A DNA stretch of 64,000 nt from Solea solea. Its lineage: Eukaryota > Chordata > Actinopteri > Pleuronectiformes > Soleidae. Below the pieces are notes generated by a model. It did not search any database, was not told the origin of the DNA, and saw only the letters and a program-made list of their open reading frames with translations. This document shows positions 1 through 12,650 of this stretch, in pieces (within the stretch, counting starts at the first letter, position 1; each line of letters starts with the position of its first letter). Made by a program: the position numbers and the translations under genes. The stretch is from NCBI RefSeq assembly GCF_958295425.1, contig NC_081135.1:24367613-24431612 (forward strand), in the 5' to 3' direction.

Positions 1-862
1 CAGATTGCACATCTTCATGGGTAAAATCTTGAGGAGGTAAACACAGACTGCACAGACAGACCTGAAGGAAATCACAGAACACAGAAAAAGAGAGAGACGA
101 GCAGTCAGTGGACAAAACTCTTACCGTCAGGGTCAGATGGAGGAAAAACAAGTTCTTAGAAAATCTATAATAGAAATGAAAGGCTGTTTTGCTTGTTATA
201 TATTAACAGTAATCCAACATATAAAGCTTGAATTAATTCAGAAAATTGGAAAAATGTGTTTATAGTATCCCTCTTTATTTAGTCATGTTCACATCTTTCT
301 ATGGTGCCGAGTCCTTCATTGAAATAGAAAAGATATTTTCAATTTAAAACCACATGTTTTACAGAAATCAGACGGAAAAGAGCTCTGCACAAAAGCCTGA
401 TGTTAGGTAAAAAAAAAACAAATCAATGTATGTGTTAGATATCTGCTTCTGAGCAAATAACACAATAAAGGCTTTTGAATGTCTCACCTTGAAAATGACC
501 TCAAACCTATGTTTTCTTCCTCATAACACATCCCTCTGATTCAGTGACAGACTGTCTGGTACGTCGCAAAATGGGCGGGTGATTTATTTTTTATTTTTTA
601 TTTTTTTTACCTCTTTCTCTCTTTCTTTCCTTCTTCCATTTTGTTCCAACAATGTTTTTCCAGACCATTTCGGCTCCCTACGCCCTCAGGTCATTACTTG
701 CTCAAGTCTGGCCATTTACAGACATGACTCCATATGCCCCTGATGACGCAAACAATAGCTCATCCAGTGTGGATCAAACTGTTTTAACCCCCATCTGCTT
801 TGTTGGAAATTGAACACAGCCATACATGGGAAGAAAGAAGACGAGAATCACAGAAAGCTTAC

Positions 863-2641
863 CTTAAAACATCTCTGGAAGCGTTTGCTGACTATGTACA
901 AAGCAATAGGGTTGATGCACGAGTTGAGTGATGCCGTATTAATGCCAAAGTAGTCCAGGACGAGGAAGGCACTAAAGGAAACACGGTAAATATTATCTGA
1001 CTTAAGGAAAATATCAGCAGAGGGCTGTAAAAAGCAACTTACCTCAATAGTTTACACCTATTTGGATCTTTTTCATCATATATGGTTGATTTCAAGATTC
1101 TGCTGAGGTATAAAGGCAACCAACAGAGTGCAAACACAATCACCAAGCAGAAAACAGTCTTCGCAACTTCTAGTCTCTAAAAAAAAGAACATAAAACAAA
1201 TGTAAGTTAAACATACAAAGAGAATTAAGTTAGAAATATTGTGAAATGTATTTAAATGTGGAGAAGTGTTTACAACCTGCTTGGTGTGGTCACTCAATAT
1301 ATTCTTAGTGTTTCTCAGCATTTTCCAGGTCATGAGTGTGTAGAAGACGGCAGTCCAAGACAGTGGCATGCAAAAGTAAAATCCAAAGAGCCACCAGTCC
1401 TTCACTGACTTGTAAGTCTACGTATTAAACACAACAGGAGGTGGCAAGTGAGCGTATGTGCATAAGAAATATGAGACCCACAGAGGTTTTGTTTCCTTTC
1501 CACAGTTATATAAATATAACTGTAAAAGACTACAATCAACTCAAGCATGTTTCATCCTGTTACACACTGGAGATACCAATTACATACCTGCATGAAGTGT
1601 GAGGTTTGCATTGGATGAAGCAGACATATTCTCAGCTGCTTGTCTTTATAGTTCATCATTATCATGTCAAAGCCGACAAGTTCAGGCACGGCCAGCAGGA
1701 TCGAAACAACCCATATCAAAGTTATTTCCACTGCCGTCCAACCTGAAACCCCGATGACTTTGATTCGATTCCAGGATACTACAGCTCGGTATCTGTCCAA
1801 TCAATGGGAAAATGTGTTTTTTTTTGTAATGTCTGTAACAATGACACATTTCAAGTGGTAATGCTCAACAAATCTGTGTCCACGATGAAAAACACAGATA
1901 GGAGCCCGCAAAACCCATTTTCTCGCAGGGCACAGGGTAGCGCTGCTTATCTCCTTACCTGTCGACACTCAAAGCACACAGGCTCAACACAGTTATTCCA
2001 ACAGAGGTTTTCTGTATGAAGGGCACAAGTTTGCACAGCATTAAACCAAACGGCCAATCTTCTGCCATGAGCTGGAACGAAAACAAGGGACACGTGCGGA
2101 GAGAGAGAAAGTCAAAATCAAAAGAAAACAACAGTCTCACAATCAATCTTCACTGAAGATGCACAGTGCAAAGAAAGGTGAACGTATTGTTTGTTCGTTC
2201 TTAATGACTCACCCTATAAGCATTGATTGGAATGTCTATGATAATGTGGATTAAATCGCCAAGAGCAAGACTTGCAATGAGGATATTAGGTCCACTTCTC
2301 ATGCTTTTGTTGACATATATGATTTTCAGCAAGGCCGCATTCCCCACTATTCCGACGATAAACACGAGCAGAGAGACCAGGGTGTTGATATATTTGAAGG
2401 TGTCTCTGATTCCGGCCGACTCCGAGCACATAGGCGGGTGCGATGCTTTTGGTCCTGCTAATTGCGGTGGATGGATTGAGCTGTTGGATTTCTGGTTTCC
2501 CCGCGTTAAAATACCAGGGGAGGCTGTTTCAGAGAGTTCATTTACTGGGAACGGTTCGGAATGCTGATCACTGGCCTCCGCTCTGATGAGAATATTTCCC
2601 AAACAAAGAGTGAGAACCACGGTCCACATTGTTGATGACAT
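863..2641 (-). CDS. ednrb: Endothelin receptor type B (partial, last exon outside window)
   Basis: A seven-pass G-protein-coupled receptor for endothelins; in vertebrates it is needed in neural-crest cells, pigment cells and vessels. Six coding exons are visible: 2641-2213, 2071-1959, 1792-1588, 1417-1277, 1176-1043 and 971-863 (377 residues). Phase is kept at every junction. I start at the Met at 2641 because a hydrophobic signal peptide follows it. The exposed N-terminus (about residues 20-85) has an NSS glycosylation site. TM1 includes GNAALL (Asn101). Cys156 and Cys237 are the expected disulfide pair. DRYRAV closes TM3, CWLP (314-317) marks TM6, and NPIALY (361-366) marks TM7. The exon 4 donor (GTTGTA) is weak. 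The cysteine-rich cytoplasmic tail should lie in a further exon left of position 1; I did not find it at 1-862. The fish a and b copies cannot be told apart from this sequence alone. Confidence 0.95.
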
Positions 2642-2836
2642 CCTCAAAGGGCCCTGTAATGTTTTTGCCAGCACCGGATTGAAAATGAGAGTGAAAACAA
2701 TTAGCACAGCGCCTCAGCTCTAACACATTACAACAAAGCGCTTCAGGTCAGGTAAATGATTGCCCTAATTTACTGATCAAAAGCCAACATAAAATATATT
2801 AACAGCGCTAATACACAGTGAATAATGCCAGCTTAC

Positions 2837-2970
2837 CTTCAGATGCACACTCGACTCTGCATGAAATGGATCTCTATAATATCCACTAAACAAATTGCAA
2901 GTTAAAGGACCACTCTTGTTGTGCCTGCTATAAATGTGACAACGCAGCAGATGGAAATCAGGGTTTTATA
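2837..2970 (-). promoter_or_regulatory. Candidate ednrb core promoter and non-coding first exon
   Basis: On the minus strand a TATAAAA box lies at 2970-2964. About 30 bases downstream, transcription would begin near 2935. A good splice donor (AAG|GTAAGC) ends a possible untranslated exon at 2837, upstream of the coding exon that starts at 2641. The arrangement is a prediction from signals alone, and the matching acceptor between 2641 and 2830 was not fixed. Confidence 0.4.
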
Positions 2971-4439
2971 GACTAGGGTCCTGCTGTCAGCATTAATCAT
3001 CGATTTGTCAGTCGTGACTGTAATTACTTCGGTTGATGTATCACCCCAAATGAAAGGATGGCGTTGAAGGGTATTGTCTGTTATCACAAAGTGAGATCAT
3101 TTTATCAGCTGGTGTAGGGGCGGTTACGTTACAGTTGCTCACTCCTTTTGTTTCCACAGAAAAACTTGGTTAGTACCAAGCACCAAGGTTCCGCAGAAAC
3201 CTTAAATGTAGTAAAAATGCAAAGTGAAGTGAAAGGGCTTTCTGCTTACAGTCAGACAACTTTCATCACAACATGATCAGTGAATGTAACAGGATTTGAA
3301 AAACTGTCTTCAGAAACTGTGTGACATTTTGGATGCACATGAGCCTGATGCACTCCCACTGCAGGGGAACAACAACAAAAATGATACAAATGGAAGCGTG
3401 CATTATTCAGTGAGTGTCCTCCAGAGAGTTTGCTTTAGTTGTCATGTCACGTTTTTAAAAACATGAGTCGGTCTGCATCCTACCAGAGAGATACTGCCTC
3501 TACATCTCCCCAGAGTCCTAAAGAAGGTGATTTCTACCCTCAAAAACTTGGCAACTTGAAAAGCCCGGAGTAACTCGAAACATGTGACGACTAAAAGAGC
3601 CCAGAGGAACCCAAGATACGTGACGACCAGAGCTTTCCGGTTGTTAATATCACACCTGACAAGTGCTGCAGCTCTCTTTTGAACCCGCATATCTGTGCTC
3701 TGCTAGCAACCAATGACCTTGGAATACTGTGTGCAAGCATGTTTCTACAAGAACAACTGATTAAATGAAAACGTGTGACAGCTGTTCACAGGTTGGCTAA
3801 AAATTCCACATTAATATTAACTTTTTTTTCTTTTCCGTATATGAGTCACTGGAAGAAGCAAGATGCTCAAGGACATCATCTAAATGGAAACTGTGAAGAA
3901 CTGACAGACTTTTAAATTAACACTTCACTGACCTACATTTTCGCAGTTTTATCTCCTGCTCTATTATTTGTGATTGTTACTTGAGTTTTGCCCACATTTT
4001 AGTTCCATGCACCAAAGATGTTTCATTATTGGCCACGTAATGACATTCAAGGACAATGAGGATTTGGGAAAAAAAAAAAAGGCAAAAATGGGGTCGAATC
4101 ATATTTTCCATGAACAGAAACAATGTAACATTATTTGTATGCAGCATCCTTCATTTGAGAACATGCTCTGCCAACCACTACTATCAGACTTGCCTGAGGG
4201 GGCATTTGTGTTTATACACCAGCAGCGCAGGGGCGGGCGGGGACAAGAGGCATTTATCCCATCAAACTGCTGACTGACTGTGTTATTTGAACAGTAAAAT
4301 TAACTTGTGAAACTTTTCATGGGCACTGGGTGTTTCCAGTCATACTCCAACCTTTTTGGAGCCACCTCACTTGTGTAACGTTAAATTTAAATCACTTCCT
4401 GTGTGCAGCCAGTGATATCGCCAGGCAACACCAGATCTA
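2971..4439. other. Intergenic stretch upstream of ednrb, no gene recognised
   Basis: I see no supported gene here. One minus-strand frame at 3442-3690 is open for 82 codons and hydrophobic, but matches nothing I recognise. Upstream regulatory DNA of ednrb would be expected in this stretch, but no site can be named with confidence. Confidence 0.5.
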
Positions 4440-4793
4440 ACCCCCCCCCCCCCCCCCCAATCGATTACATGGGCCCCACCACTTAACATCATGTAATAAT
4501 AAAAACATGGCCCGCAACCTTTTTTTATTTTAGCAGATTTATTTCACATCATAAATATCTTATTATTGTGAAGTATGCATCAGATCCATATCAAAACAAA
4601 CACTTTTGCTTTGAAATTCTTTGAAATGTCAATATGAATATCTTTACTGTATTGCGATATCATGATGGAATATTATGTTATGATTTTATTACTTTAATGA
4701 ACGGTTGTTTTTGTCAATGTCATGTCTTTTCTCTAGACTGAACCCAGACTAGATGCCCATTGGTCTTCAGGTCCTTTGAGTTTGACACTCCTG
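4440..4793. mobile_element. Degenerate hAT-like non-autonomous element
   Basis: The right end reads GAGTTTGACACTCCTG, the reverse complement of the end type shared by fish hAT-like repeats that open with a CAG-GGTGTCAAACTC-like sequence (compare 8244-8548). The middle is AT-rich and non-coding, with a GGGCC/GGCCC-containing left part. The left end is obscured by an 18-base C run at 4441-4458, and no clean target duplication is visible. Confidence 0.45.
4441..4458. repeat. Homopolymer C run (18)
   Basis: Eighteen consecutive C bases; length is likely to be variable or prone to sequencing error. Confidence 0.9.
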
Positions 4794-5008
4794 TTCTAGA
4801 CATTCAATTTTGCAGTTACAGTTAAAACACTAAAAGTGTCCATTTACCACTTCTGGATTTGACAAGATACAATCAGTAACTTATATATTTAACTTATTTT
4901 AGCATTAACATAACACTAAGAGTTAAAATGTTACTTTACTTCTATCACATTAGTATTTTCCAAACAATAATGTAAAGAAATAAATCCACTGTTTTATGGT
5001 TATTTTAA

Positions 5009-5208
5009 ATGCTCTGTATTTATAGCACTTTTCTAGTCTTAGTTTTGCCATTCACACAATCACACCCATTCACTCACACTTTCATACAGCACAGCTAGGT
5101 CACACATCATTCATAGCCATTGATGCGCTGTTAGCACGGCCCAAGAACACATCAGTACATAGTCTAGCAGAGTCGGAAACTGAACTCACAACCCTTCAAT
5201 TGAAACTC
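5009..5208 (-). repeat. Diverged copy of a tRNA-derived SINE-like repeat
   Basis: Shares blocks with the better copy at 27692-27880, including GTATTTAT-GCACTTTTCTAGTCTT and the block ending in ACCCTTCAATTGAAA. Read on the minus strand the right-hand end carries a weak B-box-like segment. It is strongly diverged. Confidence 0.45.
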
Positions 5209-8200
5209 CCCTTTTCTAGTTTTTCTTGTGTATTGTGGGATGGAAGGACAACCTGAAGAAGTGGCCTCATTTAGCCACTCTATTAACTCCGGCACCACAG
5301 ACGGTGAATCTATGGACAATCTGAAATGCACACAGGCATACCAGTAATATTCACAGCAATAAGGTCAGTAGGGTTTTGTTGGACACAGTCTTATTTATTT
5401 AAAGGCATAGAGCCAAGTAAGACTCTTAGTGCACCACACAACTAAGCCTGGATTTTAGTTTCAACATCAAACTGCAGGATGCTCATGCATTACAGGAACA
5501 ATGCAATCCTGTAGCCACACAGCTGCCACCGTACTGCTGCTTCTGCTGCTTCTGCTGCAGAAGTTCTATCCATAAAAACCACCAGGAATAAGGTGGATGC
5601 TGAGAGTCGCCTAGACTTGCGTGAACTCATTTGACACTGGTTTGAAGCAAACGGACATTTATTTCAATTTAAAAGTTACGCACGACAGTTTTACAGAGTT
5701 TATTTTGTTGGTTATGCTTTCAGCAAGCAGCAGTTCTCGGAGTAAAAGTGTTAAAGTGTTCTACTTACATGCGCTGCACCAAGCGGGAGATTGATCAGCA
5801 ACTTCATGGTCAAGGGTTGACAGCGCAGTGTTGCTGTCGATGTCTCCTTCGCCAAAATATGTCAGATTTAAGTCTTTTAAGAAGTTCCTCTGTTGGCAAA
5901 AGGCCAAAACAATCAATACAGCTTGAAGGTGAATAGAGTTGTTCTGGTAAAACTGTAATAGCTGTAATTTGTTCTCTCCTGTCTCCGTGTCCTGAGCAGT
6001 CTTGTCTCACCAGAGTTCATGGGTGTGTGTGTGCACTGGATGGACAATGTGCAGTTTAAAAGTAAATTGAAGATCGCCAGTTGTTGCAGACAGAGGTGAG
6101 CGAGAGTCTGCTCATGGCAAAAAAAAAAAAAAAAAAAAAAATGGGTGAGTCTGTTGTGCAAAGTCATTTCAACTCAGGGCATACCTGAGCTGATAACGCC
6201 ATAGTCTATAATTGCTAGATTTGTCTGCAAGGAACAGTGCTGTAGGGTTGTTATAAAACCTTTTCTAAGTATTCATTTCATTGTTTATACAAGAATCTAT
6301 AGTGTACAAGTCATGGTTTGTTGTATTCCTGAGGATTATGATAAAACTCGTGTAGGTCTTCATCGTAACACACCAGAGGCAAAACAAACTCGTTGTGTTC
6401 AGAAAGGTTCCATGGACTTTGTGCAGTGTCTCTATATTATTGCCCATAGTCCCTGGAAATGATGATGGCTTTTTACATTCTCTCGCAGTAATAGCAGAGT
6501 GTGGAGGCTATAATATTAGAGGTGGAGAGGTGATTGTGAATCAGTTCTGAGCTGCAGTGCAGGTTCCAGAGGTTGAATCTAAACGGAATGTGCATCTTGC
6601 TCAGTAAAGCTATCGCCAGCAGCTATAATGCGTCAGTCCTTCATACGCCATGAACTACTGACAAAATGAAACTACCTTTGAGAGGGTGAGTGTAGCGTGT
6701 TAACCCCAACATGGGGGAAAAAACAGGAAATACATTTATTAATAAAAATGATTGTTCAGATACTGCGGTGGGGGGTCATAGGAGAGGATTTTTGTGAGGA
6801 GAGAAATCTAATTGAAATGCTGCATTTATTTTTTGATTATTTATTTATTTCCTTTCATGTGAGGAGGAGAAAAAGAGAGCGAGAACATCTCGGAGGAGGA
6901 AACAAGTTTGAACAGCATGTCTGAACATTATGAAAAGAATGAATATGGACACTCATCGTAGGAGAAGGGAGAGCAAGCAAAGGAGAGGTAACGAGCAAGC
7001 TTCATCTTTACAGCCTGCTGCACATGGAACATATTCTGCTCTATTGCATTTATATTGACTGAACCCCATTGCATGCCATTTTCTTTGTGTTTATTATAGA
7101 GGAAAATATGAAGTGGCATCTGAATTTGAATCTCCCGTATCATACATTAGAATTTATGTCTAGCCTTAGATGGAAAATACCAAGCAGAGACAACTTTAAT
7201 GAAGACTTACATAATACGCAGCCCACGGGCCCTTGCCTAGGCAAATTAGTATAAATGATGAAGACACTAGGTGTGCTGTCTTTCATTGTTATCATTGACA
7301 CAATATCAATAAGTAGTTATCCTTTGTCTGCTCAAGCCATATTGAGATGAAATTTACACCCTGCTCTTACAGGCTCCGACATCAAAGAAGAGCAAGAAAA
7401 TATCACTGCCATGTTTGCACTTTAAGAGGCAGCAGCAGGAGAACCTAAAGAATGTGTCTTTTTTATCATCAGTGTATTTTGCAGTCATAAACAATCTGTT
7501 TTGTGCAATGGCAAGCGGGAGGTGACTGAGGACATCGACAAAAGCGGGACATGTTTCTGACCTTGTCTCCAAATGGAATGTGTCATGTTTTTCATCCTTT
7601 TAAGCGGAGCACAGAGTTTAGGACTCAAAGTCAAGGGCGGGAGCAATTTGCTAATGAGATTGCATGTATACACATTTGTTCACTTTAATTAAAGGTTTGC
7701 AGAGTGTTAATTATATTTAATAGACAATGTTGTCCGTATGGTAGAGCGGCTATTATATTATCCTCTGCTGACTTCACTTATGTCATCTTTAAGGCCAAGG
7801 ACACAGCATCAAGGCCATTTTTACAGCTAAGGCCATTCCACGTGCCACTATCACAGTGAGCCGTTATTGTAACATATTAAACTAAGATCTTTCTATAACC
7901 TTTTTGGGGAGGCTTCTTGCCTTTAATGGACAGGACAGTGAAGTGTGACACGGGGGATAGAGAGAAAGAGGGTAAGACACACAGCAAAGGACAAATCCAG
8001 TACCAGCTCCACTGAGCTACCCCCCATTTAGGGTTTCTACAGCAGCCTTTGAGGGCCATATTAAGTTGCTGAACACATATCACACTAACCTTAATAATAC
8101 CATGAATGGAGCTGTGAGCTTCTCTTTCACGGGATATTTGATGTCAGGTGGTAAGTGCTCACAGCATCAGGCTATTCTAAACAAAGAGGCAAAGTTGACT

Positions 8201-8236
8201 TCACGACTTGAAAAGAGTTGGGTTATTTTTACCTGT
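5209..8236. other. Intergenic, no gene recognised
   Basis: AT-rich DNA with short spurious open frames. One exon-like segment at 5724-5929 on the plus strand has an acceptor-like TTTCAG and a donor-like GAAG|GTGAAT around an open frame, but no family is recognisable and neither signal is strong. I do not call it a gene. Confidence 0.4.
6119..6141. repeat. Poly(A) run
   Basis: Twenty-three A bases on the plus strand with no clear retroposed sequence next to it. Confidence 0.85.
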
Positions 8237-8243
8237 TTTAGAG

Positions 8244-8548
8244 CAGAGGTGTCAAACTCAAATGAACTGGGGGCCAGTGTAGAGCGTGTAGTCCGGTCAA
8301 GAGGGGGCCAGTCTAGAGGAAACAAGTGGAGTAGAAACTAATGTGGACAACAGTCATTTCTACACCAAACAATCTTTTACCTTATTTTTACTGTTGTAAA
8401 AATATTGCTGGCAAATATATTATTATATATAATATATGCTCTACCATATTATATATATTATTTTCTTTTGCGGGCCACGTTTTCATTATGACATGATACT
8501 AAGTGGTGGGCCGCATGTGGCCCACGAGCCGCCAGTTTGAGACCCTGG
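8244..8548. mobile_element. hAT-like MITE with 8-bp target duplication
   Basis: Begins (C)AGAGGTGTCAAACTC and ends with CAGTTTGAGACCCTGG, so the two ends are imperfect inverted repeats. The 8-mer TTTAGAGC occurs immediately on both sides (8237-8244 and 8549-8556), overlapping the first base of the element. Eight-base duplications are typical of the hAT superfamily. The inside is non-coding and has two GGGCC-rich ends around an AT-rich core, so it is non-autonomous. Confidence 0.75.
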
Positions 8549-9702
8549 TTTAGAGCCTTACACATTAGATGCATACAGTAACAAGGATTTACATGCACAT
8601 ATGTCACCTCTGCACACTGGTAGAGGACAAAAGACACTGGGTAAACACTGTGTGCTTCATTGGGGTGAAAGCATGTGCTTGGTGTTGATAGATGTAGTAG
8701 AAACAGTGCATGCATTGATTTAATGTGCTTCTCTTTGTCCTCTCCATACACATCATATAAGAGTATCTGTGTCAAACTGTATGCAGCAAATGACAGCAGT
8801 CATTAATTTTGCACAGAAAATGTGCACAGCAAAGAGAACGGATTTATAAAGGGAGATGTTATTTTTCTCTTTCTTGCGGCTCATTTGTCCAGAGAGCAAT
8901 GACAAGGTAAGGCACTCCAGCATTCTGGGAAGATATTTCAAAATGAAGAGATCAGAGATTTACTCACTGCTTGGCCAGATGTACACCTACATGTCCTCTG
9001 CTGTGACAAGATTAAGTCACAAAACACCACCTTCACTTCATTTCCCAGACATTACAGTTGAGCAAAGGAAAGGAAATAAATGAATTAGTGGACTGAATTT
9101 CACAATTCTGTTTTAGCTTTATGTTCTTGTATTTAAATCTCTTGAAAATCCGCTGCTAACAGTCATTGACTGTTATTAGAATTGGAGTATTAGTGTGTAG
9201 GATTTGAACTCATTGCTGTGCTAATGCTGACATTTCAGTCAACATTAGAAATCTCTTCGATGCTGAAATACATTGCCATAAACAAATATGCAGAGAAATC
9301 CAGTAGGAGTTTTGCTTCATGTTCTTGCTTTTTCAATCAGAAAAAAAGCACAAGTCGGTGTACATACATAATTTATACCATATAGGAAAACAAAAAGGTC
9401 AGCAGCAACTATAAGCAGATGTTGATCTGCAGATACACGTCGTTCATCTCCATCTCAACCCACTTCTTGCCTCGCAGTAACATCGTGTCTCTGATAATAA
9501 CCGGTCATCAAATCCTCTCACTGCACTTAATATTGGTAATAGTTTGGAGAGACACTTTGGAGAAAAATGGTGTGGGATCAAGTCAGTTTTGGGTCGTTTG
9601 ACTTAAAGGTACAGTGTGTCAAATGTGCTCCATTTATTGGTGAAGTTGAATGTTGCAGCTGAATATCCCTTACTTCACTCTTCCCTTCCAAGTGTGTTAA
9701 AG

Positions 9703-10019
9703 CAGAGGTTGCCAACCACCGGGCGACCGACCATAGGCCATTTGGTACCGGGCTCATCTCGGTCACATGATATTGTACGTCAAAAAAGAGCCTTCGACTT
9801 CCAAGAAAAAAAAAGCTGCATTTAATAGACAATATCAGGATTCCTACTTAAAATACAGGTTAAATACAGGCGCTACAGACTAGCCTCATGAACTAATATA
9901 GCGGGGTGGTGAGTTGCATTTTTACGCACTTTGTTTTTAGTTGTTTCTATACCAGTCCGTGAAAATATTGTTTTACATGAAACTGGTCCGTAGCGCATAA
10001 TAAAGGTTGGGGTCCGCTG
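9703..10019. mobile_element. hAT-like MITE, second family
   Basis: Begins CAGAGGTTGCCAACCACCGG and ends GGTTGGGGTCCGCTG, whose reverse complement CAGCGGACCCCAACC resembles the start. The flanking 8-mers TGTTAAAG (9695-9702) and CGTTAGAG (10020-10027) agree at six of eight positions, consistent with an old hAT insertion. No transposase is encoded. Confidence 0.65.
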
Positions 10020-10299
10020 CGTTAGAGAGCCAGTGTAGACGTCAGTTAATATCAAATTTGATGTTTAGTTTGTCCACTGTACTGTAGGCTATTGCAGTAT
10101 AAATATAGAACGTTCATTCTGGGGTCATGAAAAACAACAACTCATACAATCAGGTGATTTTACAGTAATTAAGTATTATTATTTCTATCACTGGACCTTT
10201 AAACCCATATTTCTAATTAATGAGCAAAGCTTGGGTGGGCTGCACACACACACACACCAATTAGTGATAGTGAATTTGACCTCTGTATTTAACAGATAT

Positions 10300-10500
10300 G
10301 TGGATATGGGTGTATAGATATGGATATGGATAGATACTTCTTTATTCCTGAAGCAAATGTTTTACCTCTGTGTCTTACCTAGCTTCCTATTGTAGTCAGA
10401 TTTTCCAATTGTGTGCTGTACAGTAAGTGTTTACAATGCTGCACCAGTGAACCCTAACTTTCCCAAAGGGATTAATACATTTCCGATCTAATCTAATCTA
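10300..10500 (+). mobile_element. 3' tail of a LINE-type retroposon
   Basis: Contains CTTCTTTATTCCTGAAGCAA and then CCAAAGGGATTAATACATTT followed by repeats of ATCTA. An AAAGGGATTAATAAA-like block with a short tandem tail is the usual truncated 3' end of fish LINEs. No coding part remains. Confidence 0.5.
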
Positions 10501-11176
10501 AAATAAACACTATAATGGATAAGAGCAGGATGACAAAAGCTTAAGAGCTGAAACGTATTTGTGGTGCACTGCACACTATATCAAAATTATTCACTAGAAT
10601 GTTTGTGATAAATCAGGAAAGGAAATGAAAGGAAAAGGTTTGACAAACCTGCCATTCATACATGTGTTGATTATGTTTTTTGATTTCATTTCTATCACCA
10701 TATTCAACAGGAAAGAAAAACATTTACGTATAAACCCGTCAGTCATCGTCTTCATTTCAGTGCATTTTCAGTTTTCCTCAAGGTGATGGCAACAAGATTA
10801 TCATGTCCTATATGAGCCCAATCTTAAAGTCATTTGACTACTGTGCTTTATTTTCATCATCTGGTAACTATATCTGTCCCACTGGAAGATGGTTAATTAA
10901 TGCTATTCCCAGACCACTAAATAAGTAAGTTCACATGGCAACTGAATGTGGGTGTATGACTGAGTTACACTTATACATAAGATTACAGCATTTAGAGATG
11001 ATGAAAACATACTGAATACCAATACCCTGTCAACTTCCCTTCCTTTTCTCTCCTAGTTACATCTGTATATGCCGTACTGGCAAAAGCCTAATTAAGAGCA
11101 GTAATCCACAAGGTTTGTCATTTCTGTACACAAATTCTGTCATTTTGAGGAAAACCCCAAGAAATGATGGAACACA

Positions 11177-11560
11177 TTGTACACAAACACAAACATTAAC
11201 AATCCATACCATCAGGGAGGTGCACGATGGTTCCCAAGTCTATTCTGCAGCAAGACAACAAGCCCAAACATGCAGCCAGAGTCATTAAGAAAGAACCACC
11301 CTCAGCAGCAAGAAAAACAACAAGTCCTTAAACAGATGGTCTGGCCTTCACAGTGCTCTGATCTCAACATCACTGAGTCAGTCAGGGATTACGTGAAGAG
11401 GACAGAAGACTATGAAAAGAAGAGGAACGGAACCTGAGGAAAGATGCTTTGAAAAAACAAACCTGCCGAGTACCTTCAAACTCGGTGTGGAAAATCCTTC
11501 AGGAGAACAAGACAGAGGTTGGACACAAAAAAACATTTGTAAAACATTGTTAAGGATAAA
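11177..11560 (+). pseudogene. Tc1/mariner-like transposase fragment (decayed)
   Basis: One plus frame from about 11245 reads LQQDNKPKHAARVIK, which matches the region around the second catalytic aspartate of Tc1-type transposases (QxDNxPKH). About 30 codons later, in another frame, QMVWPSQCSDLN resembles the WPxQSPDLNPIE block around the third acidic residue. The frame change and internal stops show a dead copy. No terminal inverted repeats were found. Confidence 0.6.
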
Positions 11561-11632
11561 CGATAATTGCATCACATGTAAATATGACTATTATATATGA
11601 TACTTACACTGTACTGTACTGTATACATATAA

Positions 11633-11690
11633 ATACATATATATATATATATACAGTATACACACACATACACATACTGTAGATGGATAT
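11633..11690. repeat. TA/CA simple repeat
   Basis: Alternating TA steps followed by CA-rich sequence. Confidence 0.7.
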
Positions 11691-12179
11691 AAACACACAT
11701 GTATGAAAAATACAATGAAAGGAAAAATGGTGAGACCTACAGAATAAAAAAGCTTGGACAAAAGAAAGGACTTTTGAAGAACCTTAGGGCAGTTCACTTA
11801 GTCTTTCTCCCACTTTTGTTAATTTGTCTACAATAGAAACTGTTGCTTATTGTTCTACGGTTGCTATGATACACTCGCACAAATACACGCCGTTTTGTTT
11901 GACAAATAGAAGCCAATTCCTCTATTTGCTTCAGAATGTTTCATTATTTATTTGTGCTTTCTCTGCTCACATCTCTTCAATTATGAGTCACAAATATCAC
12001 AGCGATAGAGACGCAAACACTCGCCTCAACAGCCACATCTCATTCCAGTTTACTGCTGTGTAAGAACTGTGACCTTTTTTGAAGGGGACTTCAGTCTTAA
12101 CCATGTTGTATCATTTAAAACTCATTTTAAACCTTCAGTAATAATCCATGACAAAAACACTTGTCTGATGACATAATGC

Positions 12180-12345
12180 ATTCCCCAGCCCCTCACCCTG
12201 TCCTTCACCGTCTCAACTTTGCCTAAACCGGCACAGGGCTGTAACCCTCAAAAAGCAATTTAAAGTTTGGAGGACCTGCTGAAATGTCCTCACAACACCG
12301 GGAACCAAAATGTGTCCTCAAAGCCTCATAAAGACATGGAGAGAC
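12180..12345 (-). repeat. Microsatellite-associated dispersed repeat, copy 1
   Basis: Contains CTGTAACCCTCAAAAAG and TGAAATGTCCTCACAACACC. Read on the minus strand it shows the GTGAGGACATTT and GGGTTA blocks seen at 33.6-33.9 kb and 45.5-45.8 kb. Confidence 0.5.
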
Positions 12346-12604
12346 ATTCAGGCATTCTTTCAAGTCATTTATTTCATTATTTCTTTCAAAGTGAACACTT
12401 ATTTTCCAGGAGATCAAGGCGATAAATTAAAGTGGTTTACTATTACGTCCACTAAAACCAATCTTTGATCCACATAATTATGCCAGCAGGTTTTCTCAAG
12501 CATGATTTTTCAATACTTATTTCAAAGAGGTAAAAACAATAATGAAATGGCAAGTTTTCTTTTTCGACTTCTTTAAATTTCATAAATGCAACAAATTATG
12601 TTTG

Positions 12605-12605
<1 letters not shown>

Positions 12606-12645
<40 letters not shown>
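12606..12645. repeat. (TA)20 microsatellite
   Basis: Twenty perfect TA units. Confidence 0.95.

Positions 12646-12650
<5 letters not shown>

Noticed and set aside
1..862. Last exon of ednrb
   Set aside because: No segment on the minus strand encodes the expected Cys-rich cytoplasmic tail; it must lie left of the window.
3442..3690. Hydrophobic 82-codon minus frame
   Set aside because: No start context, splice partner or recognisable family; likely chance.
5724..5929. Plus-strand exon-like segment with acceptor- and donor-like ends
   Set aside because: Signals are weak, the opposite strand is equally open, and the peptide matches nothing; kept out of the gene list.
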